A stretch of DNA of 64,000 bases from Papaver somniferum (Eukaryota; Streptophyta; Magnoliopsida; Ranunculales; Papaveraceae). A model generated the notes under the pieces. That model saw nothing but the letters and a program-made list of their open reading frames with translations. It was not told where the DNA came from and ran no database searches. Of the stretch, positions 34,895 to 47,926 are shown one piece after another. Position numbers and translations under genes: made by a program. Positions within the stretch are counted from its first letter, which is position 1, and every line of letters starts with the position of its first letter. The stretch covers positions 187,448,813 through 187,512,812 of the forward strand of contig NC_039359.1 in NCBI RefSeq assembly GCF_003573695.1, given 5' to 3'.

Positions 34895-37288
34895 TGAAAT
34901 GATGATGGTACTAAGTACACCACAATTTTTCGTATCAACTTATTATAGATACACCTTATATAATCTTATAGAGACAATAAATGTCAAAATATTAGTTCAT
35001 GATGTAACTCGGTAAACATATTAATTTCGTGACCAAACCAATATATAAGGTTGATTAACGTACAATTGTATTTACTTTAATTATAAAGACAACCAATATA
35101 ATGCGAAAGTAAAGTAAATCACGAGACACACAAGATTTTTATAACGAGGAAAATTGTAAGGTCAGAAAAATTCGAAAACCTAGTCCAGTTTTGAATACTC
35201 TTATAATTAAGCCACTACAAATTGACTACCGCAACTTCGTATAGCTAAGAACAAGTAAACTACCCCTAGTTACTCAATTCCTACAGTATTCATGTGCCTA
35301 CAACCAATCTAGTCTATACACACTTGAATCCCTAGATAAAGTCCACTATCTCAAGTTGTTTCAGCTGCCATGAAGACTTATAGTATTTCAACTTCTTTGG
35401 ATCGTAACCCGAAACAGTAAAAGGAATAACCTATTTCAGTAACCACCTCACTGTGTATCGTCCAAACTTGGGTAGGTCAGAGATATAGTTAAGTATAAAG
35501 GATTTCCAGTTTAATCAATATACACTCCTCTGACCAAAATGTATATACCAATACAAAGATTATATAAACAATCTATCTTAGTCGACAAGCTCTAGTCAAT
35601 CAATTCTCGAGGAAAAATCTAACTAGTTTGCCTGATCTTTTTCACAAGTATGATATTTGTAAAATACACTGCTTTTTAGATCCCACATAATCAAGTGTGC
35701 AATAAGTATCACAAAGATCAGAATACCAAAAATAAAATCTTCCAGTCTTCAATCTCAAATATTCAAAGTATCACCTGCACGAACAACTTGATTCCTACCA
35801 ATAATCGCTCACACACAGAACGAAGTATGTTATCATTTGATGATCGCCAATTCTATCTTCAGATCAAGAACCGGATACATATGAGATAGTCAATCCTCAA
35901 ACCAATTTGAGTGGCCTTATATCAAAAGAGAAGGACTATAAAATAAGCAAGTTTCATAGATCAAGGATAACTACACCATTAGTCAAAAATCAATTATCGA
36001 AAAGTAAAATAAAAAACGATTTAGTTTCACACCAACGGTACTACTTAAATGATTCTTGATTCCAAATAAGACTTTAAATGAAGTATACAATAGATTTCAC
36101 CTAATTAGATTACTCTCCTCTATCAACGATTGGGTTCCCCACACAAACGGTTAGGCATTGTGTCAGAGGATGTTTGCAAGAATACAAACTCCCCCATTTA
36201 TAGTGTTATGACTAAGGGTTGTTTGGAAAACAAGGAATTACCAAATCCGAAAATACTTGAGATATGAAATAAATGTATATTTTGCGGTTTTGGAAAATTC
36301 TAACTGTAAAACCGAAATCATTCTTAGTTGAAAACTAAAATTAGATTGTATACATTCATATACTTTACAAATATAGTAAATAGAGATATGCATACCTCTG
36401 GGATGTGGTAAGCACATAAACCAAATATTCCATTTTTGGGATCTCTCCTTGAGTATCAAGGAAACAATTGAATATTAGGTAATACGATTTTAACACATGT
36501 TCAAGCACTATGTCAACATTTTGCGAACTTTCCTTTCTAACCAAACTACACTTTGATATATACACAAACCGTAGCTAAGATAGTTGGAAAAATTGAAAAA
36601 TGCACTTTTGGTTATATAAGGATCAATCCTACTAGAGATCCTTAGGATCGTCATAGTAGTGATCCTTCTCTTAGGATCGGTCCTAATAGAGATCCTTCAA
36701 AGGTATTTGTATATCTCTTGAATCACATATTTAACTAGGAAACAATTTTCGCGAGTCTACTCACTTAAACTATGTATTTAACATAATTCTAAGGTACGGA
36801 TTCAACATGAAATTCAATACACTAAATACTTACCAATTAGTTTTACGTTGACTCTACAATGTCCATAGATATACTATACTTCGTAACTCTATATACTCGA
36901 GTTGTATAAAACAAGTAGTACATATTTCCTTGACACTTTGATCATGATATAATGACCAAGTCACCGATACTAGAGACAAGTAAACAAAATATTCTTCGTA
37001 TCTTATGTTTTCAATAAGAACTGACTTGAAAGAACTACGATATAAATATAACAAGTCAAGCGTGCGTTATTAACCTCGAACTGAAGGATGATGTGTTCGT
37101 TGATGCCGACACGTCTCCAAGTTCTTCATGAGTAACAAGAGTTAGCCTTAACATTTTTATGTTCCCAATCTTACCTAACGAAGTTGAATCTAGTAATTAA
37201 ATCAAGCAGCTTTGAGCTTAGGAACTAAAATATGACAACCAAACTTGACATACCAAAGCTTGGTGGGTTCAACTGAGCAATGCAAACA
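34895..37288 (-). mobile_element. LTR copy C, 2.4 kb (same family as A and B)
   Basis: On the minus strand it begins TGTTTGCATTGCTCAGTTGA at 37,288 and ends GTACCATCATCATTTCA at 34,895. Both ends match copy A. A TATA-like ACTATAAATGG lies near 36,196. Directly upstream (minus strand) is a purine-rich GACGAAGACGGAGAT, as expected for a polypurine tract before a 3' LTR. No TSD was found (left flank TTTCA, right flank ATCTC). Confidence 0.65.
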
Positions 37289-37665
37289 ATCTCCGTCTTC
37301 GTCCATTTTAGTGACAAAATTCTTTACATATTGGGAGTACGAGAATTAAAAGACAAAGATATTACATTACATAACAATCTGTTAACTCTGTCTTTATACG
37401 CTTGATTTCAAGTTTCAATAGCACAAAGTTCTGCAAATATATAAAAATAAATGTCGTTGTTGAGGCATATGAGTAACGAAAATTTTTCTCTCTAAAGGTG
37501 AGGTAAGCATATACATTCAATCCGAATATAGTTGTTATTCATTTCTGTAGTTTGTAATACCACACAACAAGCATATTAGATTCATATAAGCCATTTCAAA
37601 AAATTTGAAAACATTGTGACTCGTACATAGAAATCGTTTTTCCTGCAAAATGCAAATTTGAATCG
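37289..37665 (-). other. Residual retrotransposon interior or flank, no frame kept
   Basis: The first 15 bases (minus strand GACGAAGACGGAGAT) look like a polypurine tract for LTR copy C, so the neighbouring sequence may be what is left of that element's interior. No coding motif is left. E2 begins at 37,666. Confidence 0.4.
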
Positions 37666-38065
37666 TGTTGATAGGGTAAAAGTGGGAAATAGAAGCAAGT
37701 CCAAGCCACAGCAAGCCCATCCCCTTGGAGGTAAAGAGAGAGAATAGATCAACCAAGAATGTCTTTCTAAATATCCTTTCTTTCCTTTTATAATAATCTC
37801 TCCTCCTCCTCTTATGAAAAAGCACTCATAAGATCAATATATTACAAAACTGCCATTTCCTTTCCTTTAAGTTATTAGTAAACCCTAAGAGGATTTCCTT
37901 CTTCCTTGGATGAAGGCCCAACTAAACCAACATGCTCTCTTATGGGCTAGAGCTATCCCAACCTTGTGGTTTAGGTATAGTCCCCAAGTCTCTCTATCCT
38001 AAAAGGAATCTTTAATAGGTTAAGGGGACTCCTTTTCTAAGGATAATTATTTTCATGTATCAACA
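37666..38065 (-). repeat. E2 3' LTR
   Basis: TGTTGATAGGG...CATGTATCAACA, 400 bp, aligned in reverse with 20,235-20,636. It is followed (plus strand) by TTAGTCCCCTGACTG, the reverse of the E1 polypurine region. Confidence 0.88.
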
Positions 38066-38229
38066 TTAGTCCCCTGACTGTTGACTGGTCGTAAGCCAGG
38101 TCAACAGTCACATGTTGATTTTTCAATTAGCGGGTGCAACTGATGGAATTTTCAGACGAACACATCCGCAAATGTTGAACCCTCACGTATTACCCCCATC
38201 CTCATCTGATGGTTGGTTTCTCTGTCCTC

Positions 38230-38527
38230 AGACGGATGTGTCCCCGGTAACTGCCTTAGAGGAGGTATCTCGCCTAGCAGCTCACAAGGAAACTATGTTT
38301 TCCGACAATCGCACTTTGCTCGTCCGCTGAATCTCTACCCGCTTGGGAATCTTGGGTGGATTACATATACTCCAACCCCGATCATGAGGGAAATAATCCA
38401 TTATTGGGGAATACATGGCGCCATAGCATCCTCTCGGTATAGAGCTGTCCGCTGAGATCATGACAGTTTGGTGCGTTTATTTGCTCTTTGGATGATTGAT
38501 CCTTACATGTATTATTTGCTTGGGGGG
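38230..38527 (+). pseudogene. PMD-like frame of E2, N-terminal half, cut by the Athila insertion
   Basis: Plus-strand (antisense to E2) pieces are GIHGAIASSRYRAVR, a stop, then DHDSLVRLFALWMIDP and YYLLGG, ending in the G-run where the Athila element sits. It matches E1 at 19,790-20,063 and reads slightly better, since the stop before the IFYLL segment is absent. The second half is at 49,592. Confidence 0.6.
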
Positions 38528-40191
38528 TGATAGACACATTTTTGTATCTAATTTGTCCTCAATGTTCTGTATTGTTGGTACTCGATTTCGTACATAGTAT
38601 GGTGTTTTATGTGTTTGTAGGTATTTTTGGGAAATAAATATTTTTGGAAAATTCGGCTCGAAAAGTTGCTTGGGGCACCCCCGGAAAAGTACTAAAGGCA
38701 CCCTCATTTTGGATAAGGGCACCCCCAGGCGCCCCAGCTGTTAAAGGCGCCCATATCTTGGATCAGGGCACTTCATCTTCTTCATTTTGAATTTCAAGTT
38801 TTGGCGGGAAAATTGTGGCAGAATTAGTGTTGGAGTTTTTATGCGATGCAGTGAGACTCAATGGTTGTAATTGTTTGGGAAGACTTGTTTCAGTCTCACA
38901 GGCGTGGTGAGGTTGCCGGAATTGATCAGAACTGGCTAAATCATCGAGTTTGAATGAATCAGGGAGTTACTCGTTTTGCTTAAGAAAACCCGAGAGTTGC
39001 TGTTCTTGATCTTAGAGACTTATGGAGTGATTCAATCACTCAAATGGTTTGGTATGGACCTTTACACGTAAACAAGGACGGTATCTATTTCAGATTCGAA
39101 AGAAGATGGATGTGTATGTGGATTATACAAAACAGGGAAAGTAGTTAAGAGAGGATATTCACGGAAGATATTCACAGGGATTGTACGCATTCTTCTGTGC
39201 ATGGCGTGAGATGGAAGTGTGATAGACTACATCTTAGGCGTGAACATGAAGATTTGGAACGTGTTGTAAGAAGATTAACGCGTGAAAAGGCAAGAAAGGA
39301 AAGAAGATATTCCCGAGAATAATCCTCTTCACTGCCGAGTAAAATAGAGATCATTGTGAGTTATTATGGAGGATATTCTTCACCTGTTGTGTATAAATAT
39401 CATCTTGGGGTATCACTAAGGGGGTCACGGAGAGTTTGGGAGATTATAGAGCTGTGAAAGTCGAGTTGCAGAAGGATCACCATTTCTGCTGCTGTGAAGA
39501 ACACAAGAACATAAGACGCGGAACAACAGTCGTTTTTCAACAGTGGAAACGATACACAGGCGTGGGTCGAGAGCTACAGAATCAGCGATAATAACATTCT
39601 ATCGTTCTTTTCAGTTTGAAACAAATATAACTGTTACAAACCCGGTTTTATCATTGTTTCTCCCATTTCATCATTTGTAAACCATTTTTGAGCAATGGAA
39701 TCGAATTCTGAGTGTGTTTCCAACATGATGAGAGGCTAAATTCTCGCTTAACCAAGGAAATGGATGAAGCTATTTACACATGAATAATGGGTAACTATTT
39801 CATTTTCTCTAATTTTTAATTATAATTCACTCAATCACTGCTTTTGCAGAGTTTTTAAATGTTTACATAATTTTCTTAATTACTTGTGATTCAATTTGAT
39901 AGATTATACTTTGTTTAATCAATTGATAGTCTATGCTTGGGGAATACAATTAATATTTGAGAATATGTTTGATTATTTGTGAATTAAGAAATAAGAGACT
40001 TAAAAGATAATTAGAGTTTTGGATTATTTGCCATAATTTATTCATGTGTGATAGTGGAATCAGTGTCTTGGTTATTCCTAATAATCTTGAATTAAATTTT
40101 GTTTGTTTTTAAATTTCATTAAATCTAAAATCTTTTGCTTTCACAAGTCTCAACGAACCTATTATTACTACAACAACTTAAAATCACATCA
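38528..40191 (+). repeat. Athila 5' LTR
   Basis: TGATAGACAC...AAATCACATCA, 1,664 bp, with a TATA box TGTATAAATATC near 39,389. It repeats at 47,927-49,591. Confidence 0.93.
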
Positions 40192-41405
40192 ATTTTTGCC
40201 GCCGCCGATGCGGACTTGTCTTTAGGCTAGAGCTTTTATATATTTATTTTTTAGGTTTTTATTTGTTTTTCATTTTTATTTTATTTGTTCTTCTTTACGT
40301 TTTTGGGTTTTTGTCTTTTCCTTATAGATTTTGGAATTTGGAGCGAAAGAAAAATTTGCCAAAGCTTTTGGTGAATACTTAAAGATTTGGAGTAAAAGCA
40401 AAGCGAAAGGAGTGAAAGAAAAGGAGAATACAAATTAATTAAAAAAGAGAGAGAGAGAGAGACAATTTTTATTTTTTATTTTTTAGAATTTCTTTTAGAT
40501 TTTCTTTTTCTTTTGAACTTTATTTTTGGATTTTGGACTGTGGACTTTGGGACTTTATTTTTTTAGCCCTACGGAAGGGTAGTTTAAATATAAATTGTTT
40601 GCAGAGAAGGACGTCGATTACGATATCGCCTCGGCCCCTTGGGTTCGTACATGACATAGGAGTCGTGGCCCGAGTCGACTTCAGCGGTTCATCCCCCGTC
40701 TGGTACGGGAGGTAAGTTTGTCGAAACACTCGCGAATCCCTGTCAGCGAGTTACTGTATTCCTTCGTTTGCATATATGCTGAGGATTTGAAAACGGTGCT
40801 TTAATTTCCTAGTAAAGGGCAAGGACTGGCCATACAAGATAAGGGTTCGGATTTCATCACCGTTCCCTTCTTGCCCGCCTTAGGAAAACGAAACCAAACG
40901 CGAACCTAAGCCTAAAATTTGACTAGAACGAGACCTATAGGGTAACGAGCTTAATAGGAAAGTCATTCGAAAAATATTGGTTACTCTTTTAAGCATGCTT
41001 CAAAGTTCATGATGGTTTCTGTGAGTTGAATACGCCGCCTTGTAACGCCGGTGAGGCCTTGGGTATCAAAGCTCCATTGAGCTTCCCTCGTCTCGATTCA
41101 ACTTATTAACTCGGATTGATTCCAGAGGGGTTTGCTTAAATTGTAACGAATTCCCTTTCGAAGGATTAGAAGCTGGTCTAGAAACAATCTAAGTGGAGCC
41201 ATCATGCTTTTTGTTTGCTAGAAATCTTTAGGTTTGCTTTGGTGGAGTCAGCCTGCTTTGTGTTTGCATAGAACTTCCCTTCCTTTTAGGATTTCTTTCT
41301 TTTTCTTTTGTTTTTCTAGTGTATGCCAAGGTTATTAAAACGGGCTTGGAAAAGAAACATCTAGGTCGTTTGATTAGTGAAAACCTAGTAGTTCTTCTTG
41401 TGAAG
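40192..41405 (+). other. Athila 5' leader with degenerate primer site
   Basis: TTTTTGCCGCCGCCGATGCGG (written in part: TTTTTGCCGCCGCC) follows the LTR where Athila elements have TTTTTGGCGCCG...GGGGA, so the tRNA-Asp primer site is present but altered. A GA run lies at 40,447-40,462. No gene is seen; short frames at 40,520-40,729 are chance. Confidence 0.6.
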
Positions 41406-43200
41406 CGGGGAGCTCGAAGACTCTTCTTTTGAGAGCCCTGTTTTTGGAAACTTCAGTTTTGAGAATCTGTCTCTTCGTGAGGAAAATACCCCTAGTACTT
41501 CAGTTGTGCCAGCAATGGCAACTTTGAAAGATTACATGTTCCCAACTAGGTCCACCCGAGCTTCGTGCATTAAATTGCCAGCCACTACGGCTAATTTCGA
41601 GATAAAACCTAGTATTCTTCAGATGATCCCTATATTCTTAGGAAAGATGATGAGAACCCTTATTTTCATATTAGGGACTTTGAGGAAATTTGTGGGACAA
41701 TTAGAATAAAAGACCTTACTGATGAAGTCTTGAAACTTAAGATGTTTCCCTTTTCCTTGAGAGATAAAGCCAAGACCTGGCTGAACAACCTACCATCTGA
41801 ATCCATTGAAACATGGCAGGAACTTATTGCTGCTTTCTATATGAAATTCTACCCTAAGCATAAAACTGCGTCTGTTAGGCAGAAAATTAGTGCTAGTGTG
41901 CAACAAGAGGGAGAGTCTCTTTATAGGTTTTAGAGAGATTCAATGATCTCCTATCCCAGTGTCCTCACCATGGATTTGATAAGATGAAACTCGTAGAGAT
42001 TATTTATGATGGTTTAGACTATTCAACCAAAGCCATGGTTGAGTCTATGTGCGCTGGTGAGTTCACTAGTAAAAGTGTTGATGATGCTTTACCTTCTTAG
42101 GAGCTGTCGCTGAAAAATCCCAACAGTGGGAGTCTTGTGTTGAACCCCCCAAAAGACTCTTGGTCAATAGAAGTAGCACCAATGTGGTAGATACAAGCTT
42201 CGGGTCTGATGCTAAGTTTGTGCTTTGTCTAGAAGGTTAGAAGCTTTGGAATTGAATCATCCTAAACATAGGTCTCTTGTTGAACCTGATGATAGGTTTA
42301 GAGCCTCTCAAGTGTCTAGTTGTGGAGTAGAACCCAATAACTCGTTTTGGGAAGGTCAGGTTAGTGAAGAGCATGCCCATGTTGTCTATAACAATGCTAG
42401 GTTTGAGAACCATCAGAAGTTTGACCCATACTCAGAGACTTACAACCCTGGTTGGAGAAACCATCCTAATTTTTCTTGGTCTAAGGGTCAGAATCAAGGA
42501 CAGTCTAGTAATTCTCAGCCTCCCCCAGGTTTTGGTTATGCTAAGAACTCTTCAGGTCAACCCCAGTTTCATAATGAGAAAAAGATCTCCACTTTAGAAG
42601 AAACTCTTACTATGTTAGCAAAGAACCATGAGATGTTATCAAAGAACCACTATGGTTTTCAAGAAGAAACCAGGCAGAATTTTAAGAATAATTCCCAGTC
42701 TCTTGCTAACTTAGAACTTCAAGTCAGACAAATAGCCAAGTTTCTTAGTGAAAGAGAAGATGGAAGGTTCCCTAGTCAAACTGATCCTAACCCTAAAGAA
42801 GAGAAATCGTACAATCATGTGAATTCTATAACAACCCTTAGGAGTGGAAAGAAAGTTGACAATAAGGTTGCCATGCCTGATAGTGAACATGTTGTAGTTC
42901 ACCCTTCTGAGCCAGAAAATGAGGAGACTGATAGAGTCTCCAAAGAGACCAATGAGGGTCATGCTGAGCCCGGCTTTGTTCCCAGAGCCCCGTTCCCCCA
43001 GCTGCTAGTTCCAACTAAGAGGGAGTCCAACTTTAATGATATATTGGAGGTTTTTAAGCAGGTTACTATCAACCTCCCATTGTTAGATGCGATTAAGCAG
43101 ATTCCCGCTTATGCCAAGTTTCTTAAGGATATGTGTACGCGAAAGCGAAAACTTAGTGTCCAGAAGAAAGCCTTCCTAGCTAGTCATGTGAGTTCTATTA
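41406..43200 (+). pseudogene. Athila gag, broken by several frameshifts and stops
   Basis: The N-terminal segment MATLKDYMFPTRSTRASCIK begins at about 41,515. A frame change near 41,650-41,700 leads to the capsid core KMFPFSLRDKAKTWLNNLP (41,738-41,795) and QQEGESLYRF, then a stop at 41,932. Another frame carries CPHHGFDKMKLVEI (about 41,957-42,000). From 42,225 a 480-codon frame opens with the gag C-terminal part, including a Gln/Asn-rich stretch, a coiled-coil-like segment (LEETLTMLAKNHEML) and TLRSGKKV. The product would form the element's particle and bind its RNA. Confidence 0.85.
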
Positions 43201-43670
43201 TTCAGAATACCACTACTCCTAAGTATAAAGACCCAGGGTCCCCTACTATTTCTTGCACAATAGGTAAATACCGTGTCGAGAAAGCTTTGCTTGACTTAGG
43301 AGCCAGTGTGAACTTACTGCCATACCATGTGTACCTTAAGCTAGGACTTGGTGAGATGAAACCTACCCAGATGACACTTCAGTTAGCTGATAGGTACGTT
43401 AAAATTTCTCGTGGTGTGATCGAGGACGTTCTTATTGAGGTCGACAAGTTTATTTATCCAGTGGATTTTGTTATCCTAGATACCCAACCTGTCCCTGACC
43501 CAGAGAACCAAATACCAGTGATTTTAGGTCCCCCGTTTATAGCTACATCCAATGCGATCATTAACTGTCGAAATGGTATTATGAATTTGTCTTTTGGTAA
43601 TATGACTATTGAGCTGAACATTTTTATATTAGTAAGCTACCCTTTGAACCAGATGACTCGAGCATAGAAG
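43201..43670 (+). pseudogene. Athila aspartic protease (intact core)
   Basis: It lies in the same 480-codon frame that begins at 42,225. The active-site segment is KALLDLGASVNLLPYHVYLK (43,282-43,340); DLGAS in place of DTGAS is normal for Athila-type proteases. The flap and C-terminal segment VILGPPFIATSNAIINC (about 43,522-43,572) is intact. The frame shifts near 43,625, so the protease is no longer linked to RT. Confidence 0.88.
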
Positions 43671-43672
43671 AG

Positions 43673-44140
43673 GTGAACATGATAGGAACATTAGTTGAGG
43701 AGTCATTACCAAACACTTTGTTAGAAGATCCATTAGAGAAATGCCTAGCCGACTTTGGGATTTATTTTGATGATGACGATGTGATTAATGAGGTGAATGC
43801 TTTGTTAGATTCAACCCCTTTGATAGACACTATTAATGGCTGGAAACTTAAGTTCGAACCTCTACCCATTTCTGAGTCTACCCTAGTTCCTTCGTTAGAA
43901 AAGCCTCCTAAGTTGGACCTTAAACCATTACCAGATTCCCTGAAGTATGTGTTTTTAGGCCCATCTGAAACTTTACCTGTGATTATAGCATCCGACTTGG
44001 ATAGTGATCAGGAAAGTAGGCTAGTGACCGTCCTTCAGAATAACAAGGAAGCTTTAGGGTGGACCATAGCAGACATTAAGGGTATAAGTCCTACTGATTG
44101 TATGCATCATATCTATTTAGAGAGTGACACCACCTTCTAG
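43673..44140 (+). pseudogene. Athila protease-RT linker
   Basis: A 155-codon frame with LLEDPLEKCLADFG, NEVNALLDSTPLIDT and the RT-proximal KYVFLGPSETLPVIIASDL. This is the region whose homologue survives alone in the non-autonomous element at 32,387-32,827. It ends at a TAG, with the RT frame starting in an overlapping phase at 44,124. Confidence 0.8.
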
Positions 44141-45004
44141 GGAGATGCAACGTCGACTGAACCCTAATATGAAAGAAGTAGTTCGAACCGAGGTTCTTAA
44201 GCTGTTAGATGCAGGCATTATCTACCCCATTTCAGACAGTAAGTGGGTCATCCCCGTTCAGGTTGTTCCCAAGAAATCCGGTATTACTGTAGTCCAGAAT
44301 GATAACAATGAGTTAATCCCAACCCGGGTGACCACGGGTTGGCGTGTCTGTATTGACTATAGGAAATTGAACAAGGTCACTAGGAAGGACCACTTTCCCC
44401 TTCCCTTCATCGACCAAATGCTAGAGAGATTAGCTGGACGTAGCCATTATTGCTTTTTAGATGGATACTGCGGTTATAATCAGGTTGTATTGCCCCAGAA
44501 GACCAAGAGAAAACCACTTTTACCTGTCCCTTTGGTACCTTTGCGTATAGACGCATGCCTTTCGGGCTATGTAATGCCCCTGCGACCTTTCAGCGTTGTA
44601 TGTTGAGCATATTTTCTGACATGGTAGAACGGTTCTTAGAGGTCTTTATGGATGATTTTTCAGTGTTTGGTTCGTCTTTCGATGAGTGCTTGCATCATTT
44701 GTCATTAGTTTTGACTAGGTGTAAGGAAAAGAATTTAGTGCTTAATTGGGAGAAATGTCACTTCATGGTTCGTTCAGGAATTGTTCTAGGGCATATCGTA
44801 TCTTCGAAGGGTATAGAGGTAGATAGAGCCAAAGTTGACCTCATTAAAACTTTACAGGTCCCAAAAACCGTAAGAGATATTAGGTCATTCTTAGGGCATG
44901 CAGGTTTTTATCGTCGATTCATTAAGGATTTTAGCTTAATTTCTAGACCTCTTTGCAATTTGCTTGCAAAAGACGTTAAGTTTGTCTTTGATGATGCTTT
45001 TTAG
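44124..45004 (+). pseudogene. Athila reverse transcriptase, one frameshift
   Basis: RT motifs in order: EVLKLLDAGIIYPISDSKWV, WRVCIDYRKLNKVTRKDHFP, LERLAGRSHYCFLDGYCGYN, then a frameshift near 44,510-44,555, then MPFGLCNAPATFQRCM and the catalytic VFMDDFSVFG (44,642-44,671). The thumb and connection segment RSFLGHAGFYRRFIKDFS follows. A TAG at 45,002 and a further frame change separate it from RNase H. Confidence 0.92.
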
Positions 45005-45430
45005 AGGCTTTGAGAAGCTTAAGAATTTACTCACTACCGCCCCCATAGCCCAGGCACCAACTGGAACCTACCTTTGAGATCATGTGTGATGCTTCAGATT
45101 ATGCTATTGGTGTTGTGCTAGGTCAGCGAGAAAATAAGTTACTTCATGTGATTTACTATGCTAGCAAAAACTCTGAATGATGCCCAGTTGAACTATACCA
45201 CTACGGAGAAGGAACTATTAGCTATTGTGTTTGCCTTAGACAAGTTTAGATCCTACCTCTTAGGTTCTAAGGTCATAATCTTTACTGATCATGCTGCTTT
45301 GAAGTATCTTCTTTCCAAGAAGGATACTAAACCTAGATTGATTAGATGGATCCTATTGTTGCAGGAATTTTCCTTAGACATTAGAGATAAAAAAGGTGCA
45401 GAAAATGTAGTAGCAGACCACTTGTCTAGG
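45005..45430 (+). pseudogene. Athila RNase H
   Basis: MCDASDYAIGVVLGQ (about 45,081-45,125, first catalytic Asp) is one base out of phase with the 228-codon frame that opens at 45,158 with [32 protein letters not shown] (third Asp, 45,279) and VVADHLSRL. It sits between RT and integrase as usual. Confidence 0.88.
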
Positions 45431-46785
45431 CTTGTTGTGGATACCCTTAATGATTCTCCTCCTGTTAGGGATAGTTTTCCTGATGAACAACTGTTCTTTG
45501 TTACCCAAGCACCTTGGTATGCGAATATAGTGAATTATCTTGTTACTGGTCGAATGCCCCAACATTGGGGTAAACAAGATCGTTCTAGGTTTTTAGCCGA
45601 GGTGAAGCACTTCTTTTGGGATGATCCTTATTTGTTTAAGTATTGTCCAGACCAGATTATTAGGAGATGTATACCTGAGAGTGACCAGTCCAGTATTATT
45701 TCCTTTTGTCATGATCATGCTTGTGGGGGTCACTTTAGTGCTAAGAAGACTGCTGCTAAATATTGCAGTGTGGATTCTATTGGCCTTCGTTGTTTAAAGA
45801 CTCCCATAGTTACTGTGTTACTTGTGAACGTTGCCAGAAATTAGGAACCATTTCCCGTAGGAACATGATGCCCTTGAACCCTATTTTAGTTGTTGAGGTC
45901 TTTGATGTGGGGTATTGACTTTATGGGTCCGTTTCCTAATTCTTTTGGTAACTTATACATCCTTGTCGCTGTAGACTATGTCTCTAAGTGGATTGAGGCG
46001 GTTGCGTGTAAACCAATGACCATAGGGTTGTGATTGAGTTCTTGAAAAATAATATACTTACACGTTTTGGTACACCGCGAGCTATATATTAGTGATGGAG
46101 GGTCGCACTTTTGTAATGGACCTTTTAGGCTTTTGATGAAGAAATATGGTATTACACATAAGGTAGCTACCCCATATCATCCACAGACTAGTGGTCAGTA
46201 GAGGTTTCCAATAGGGAGATAAAGCGTATATTAGAGAAAACAGTTAATCCTAATCGGAAAGACTGGTCGTCTAGGCTTACTGATGCCTTATGGGCTTACC
46301 GTACTGCGTTTAAGACCCCCATTGGAATGTCGCCTTATCGGCTTGTGTATGGAAGGCATGTCATTTACCTGTTGAGTTAGAACATAAAGCTTATTGGGCT
46401 GTTAAGCATCTAAATTTTTCACTTGACAAGGCAGGAGCCCATAGGAAACTCCAGCTCAATGAGTTAGAAGAGATTCATATAGATGCTTACGATAGTGCGA
46501 AGGAGTATAAGAACAAAATTAAACTTGTGCATGATAGAAATATTTTAAGGAAGTCATTTTCTCCAGGTCAAAAAGTTCTTCTGTATGATACCCCCTTTCA
46601 TCTTTTCCCTGGGAAGTTACATTCTCGGTGGACGGGTCCTTTTTATTGTTCGTATTGTCTTTCCTCATGGAGTTGTTGAGATCGAGACACCAGATGGTAG
46701 TAGTTCTTCGAAGGTTAACGGTCAGAGATTGAAACCCTTTTTAGAGCCCTTTCCTACAGGTGATGTTGAGGAGGTCCCTATGTAG
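45431..46785 (+). pseudogene. Athila integrase, heavily frameshifted
   Basis: The zinc-binding histidines are in [18 protein letters not shown] (about 45,706-45,760). The two cysteines (VTCERCQK type) follow in a shifted frame near 45,820. The core Asp is in GIDFMGPF (about 45,911-45,935), the second Asp in YISDGGSHF (about 46,084) and the Glu near 46,201, where a short deletion shifts the frame. The tail segment GKLHSRWTGPF (about 46,610-46,640) is present. At least five frame changes occur. Confidence 0.85.
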
Positions 46786-47926
46786 GACCCTGTTTACCCT
46801 TGATTGACCATCGAGGCTATTGTATGTTTTATATTAGTTTTTGATTTCTCTCTTCACGCAGGTACTATCTTTCCGACTTCTCTCTTTACTGATTCCTCAT
46901 GTTACTTTGCTTTTTGGTATTGCTCTTTCATTAGAAACATTGAGGACAATGTTAGATTTAAGTTTGGGGGTGGGGAAGAAACTTTTTGTTAGCTTTTAGT
47001 TGCAATAATAAACTCCAGAGCCTAGAAATTTATGCTTATTAAGGTTGGCACTAATCAATCTAAGTGGATGGGAACATCTTGGTTGTAGGAGTTGAGGAAC
47101 CAATCTGATTAGATGGAAACATCTAAAGAGTCTATTCATAAAAGCAAAAATATCAGGTGTTAGAATTAAAAAAAAACATGGTAGTTTCGTCATAACTCGT
47201 TGAATCCTAATCCCTTCTGTTTTTATTTCTTAAGTGATTTGGTGGGGAAAACGACTCAAGTTGTTACCTTTACTAGGTGAAATAGAGTGATTGAGATACA
47301 AAAAAAAAAAAATATCGAGACCAGACCATCAGACCAACCGGAATAAATTCAATAAAGTCGACCACTGATGCCCTTGTATATGCCAGTTGTGTTGACCTAG
47401 ATTTAGGTTTATCGACCACTGGTCCCCTTATATGCCAGTTGTGTTGATATTAGTCAGACAGGTATCTCAGTCCATTAAGATAGGTTCATCTTGGCAGAGG
47501 ACTTCAGACAGATATGGGAAACACCGTTCACTTTAAACCATCTATTTTATCTTTATCCATCTTCTTAATCTTTCCATGTGATTGGTTGACTCCGGTTATG
47601 ATGTCTAGAAACTATCTGAGTAAAGCTCTGTCACTTATATATGAATTATAATATGCTGAGTGCAAACTCGTGTACAACAATTGGAATTTTGCATCAGGGT
47701 ACTTCCTCCTATATCCAATGTTTGTATGCCAACCAAGGATATTCTTTAGTGCCTTCCAAGGTTCTGCGTAGATAGCTAGGGTCTGGAGTAATGGTTTTGT
47801 GGGTACACCTCTGGTAAACCCTCCCAAGACTATATCTCGGTCGCTAGGGCCACCTAGCGAGTTAGGATTTTATTTTTCTAGATTAGTTTTGCTCGAGGAC
47901 TATCCAATAATAAGTTTGAGGGTATT
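46786..47926 (+). other. Athila region between integrase and 3' LTR
   Basis: 1.1 kb without a conserved frame; in some Athila elements an env-like frame lies here, but none is recognisable. It holds a palindrome ACATTGAGGACAATGT (46,937-46,952) followed by an extra purine tract AAGTTTGGGGGTGGGG (46,960-46,975). The working polypurine tract TAAGTTTGAGGGTATT (47,911-47,926) abuts the 3' LTR. Confidence 0.65.
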
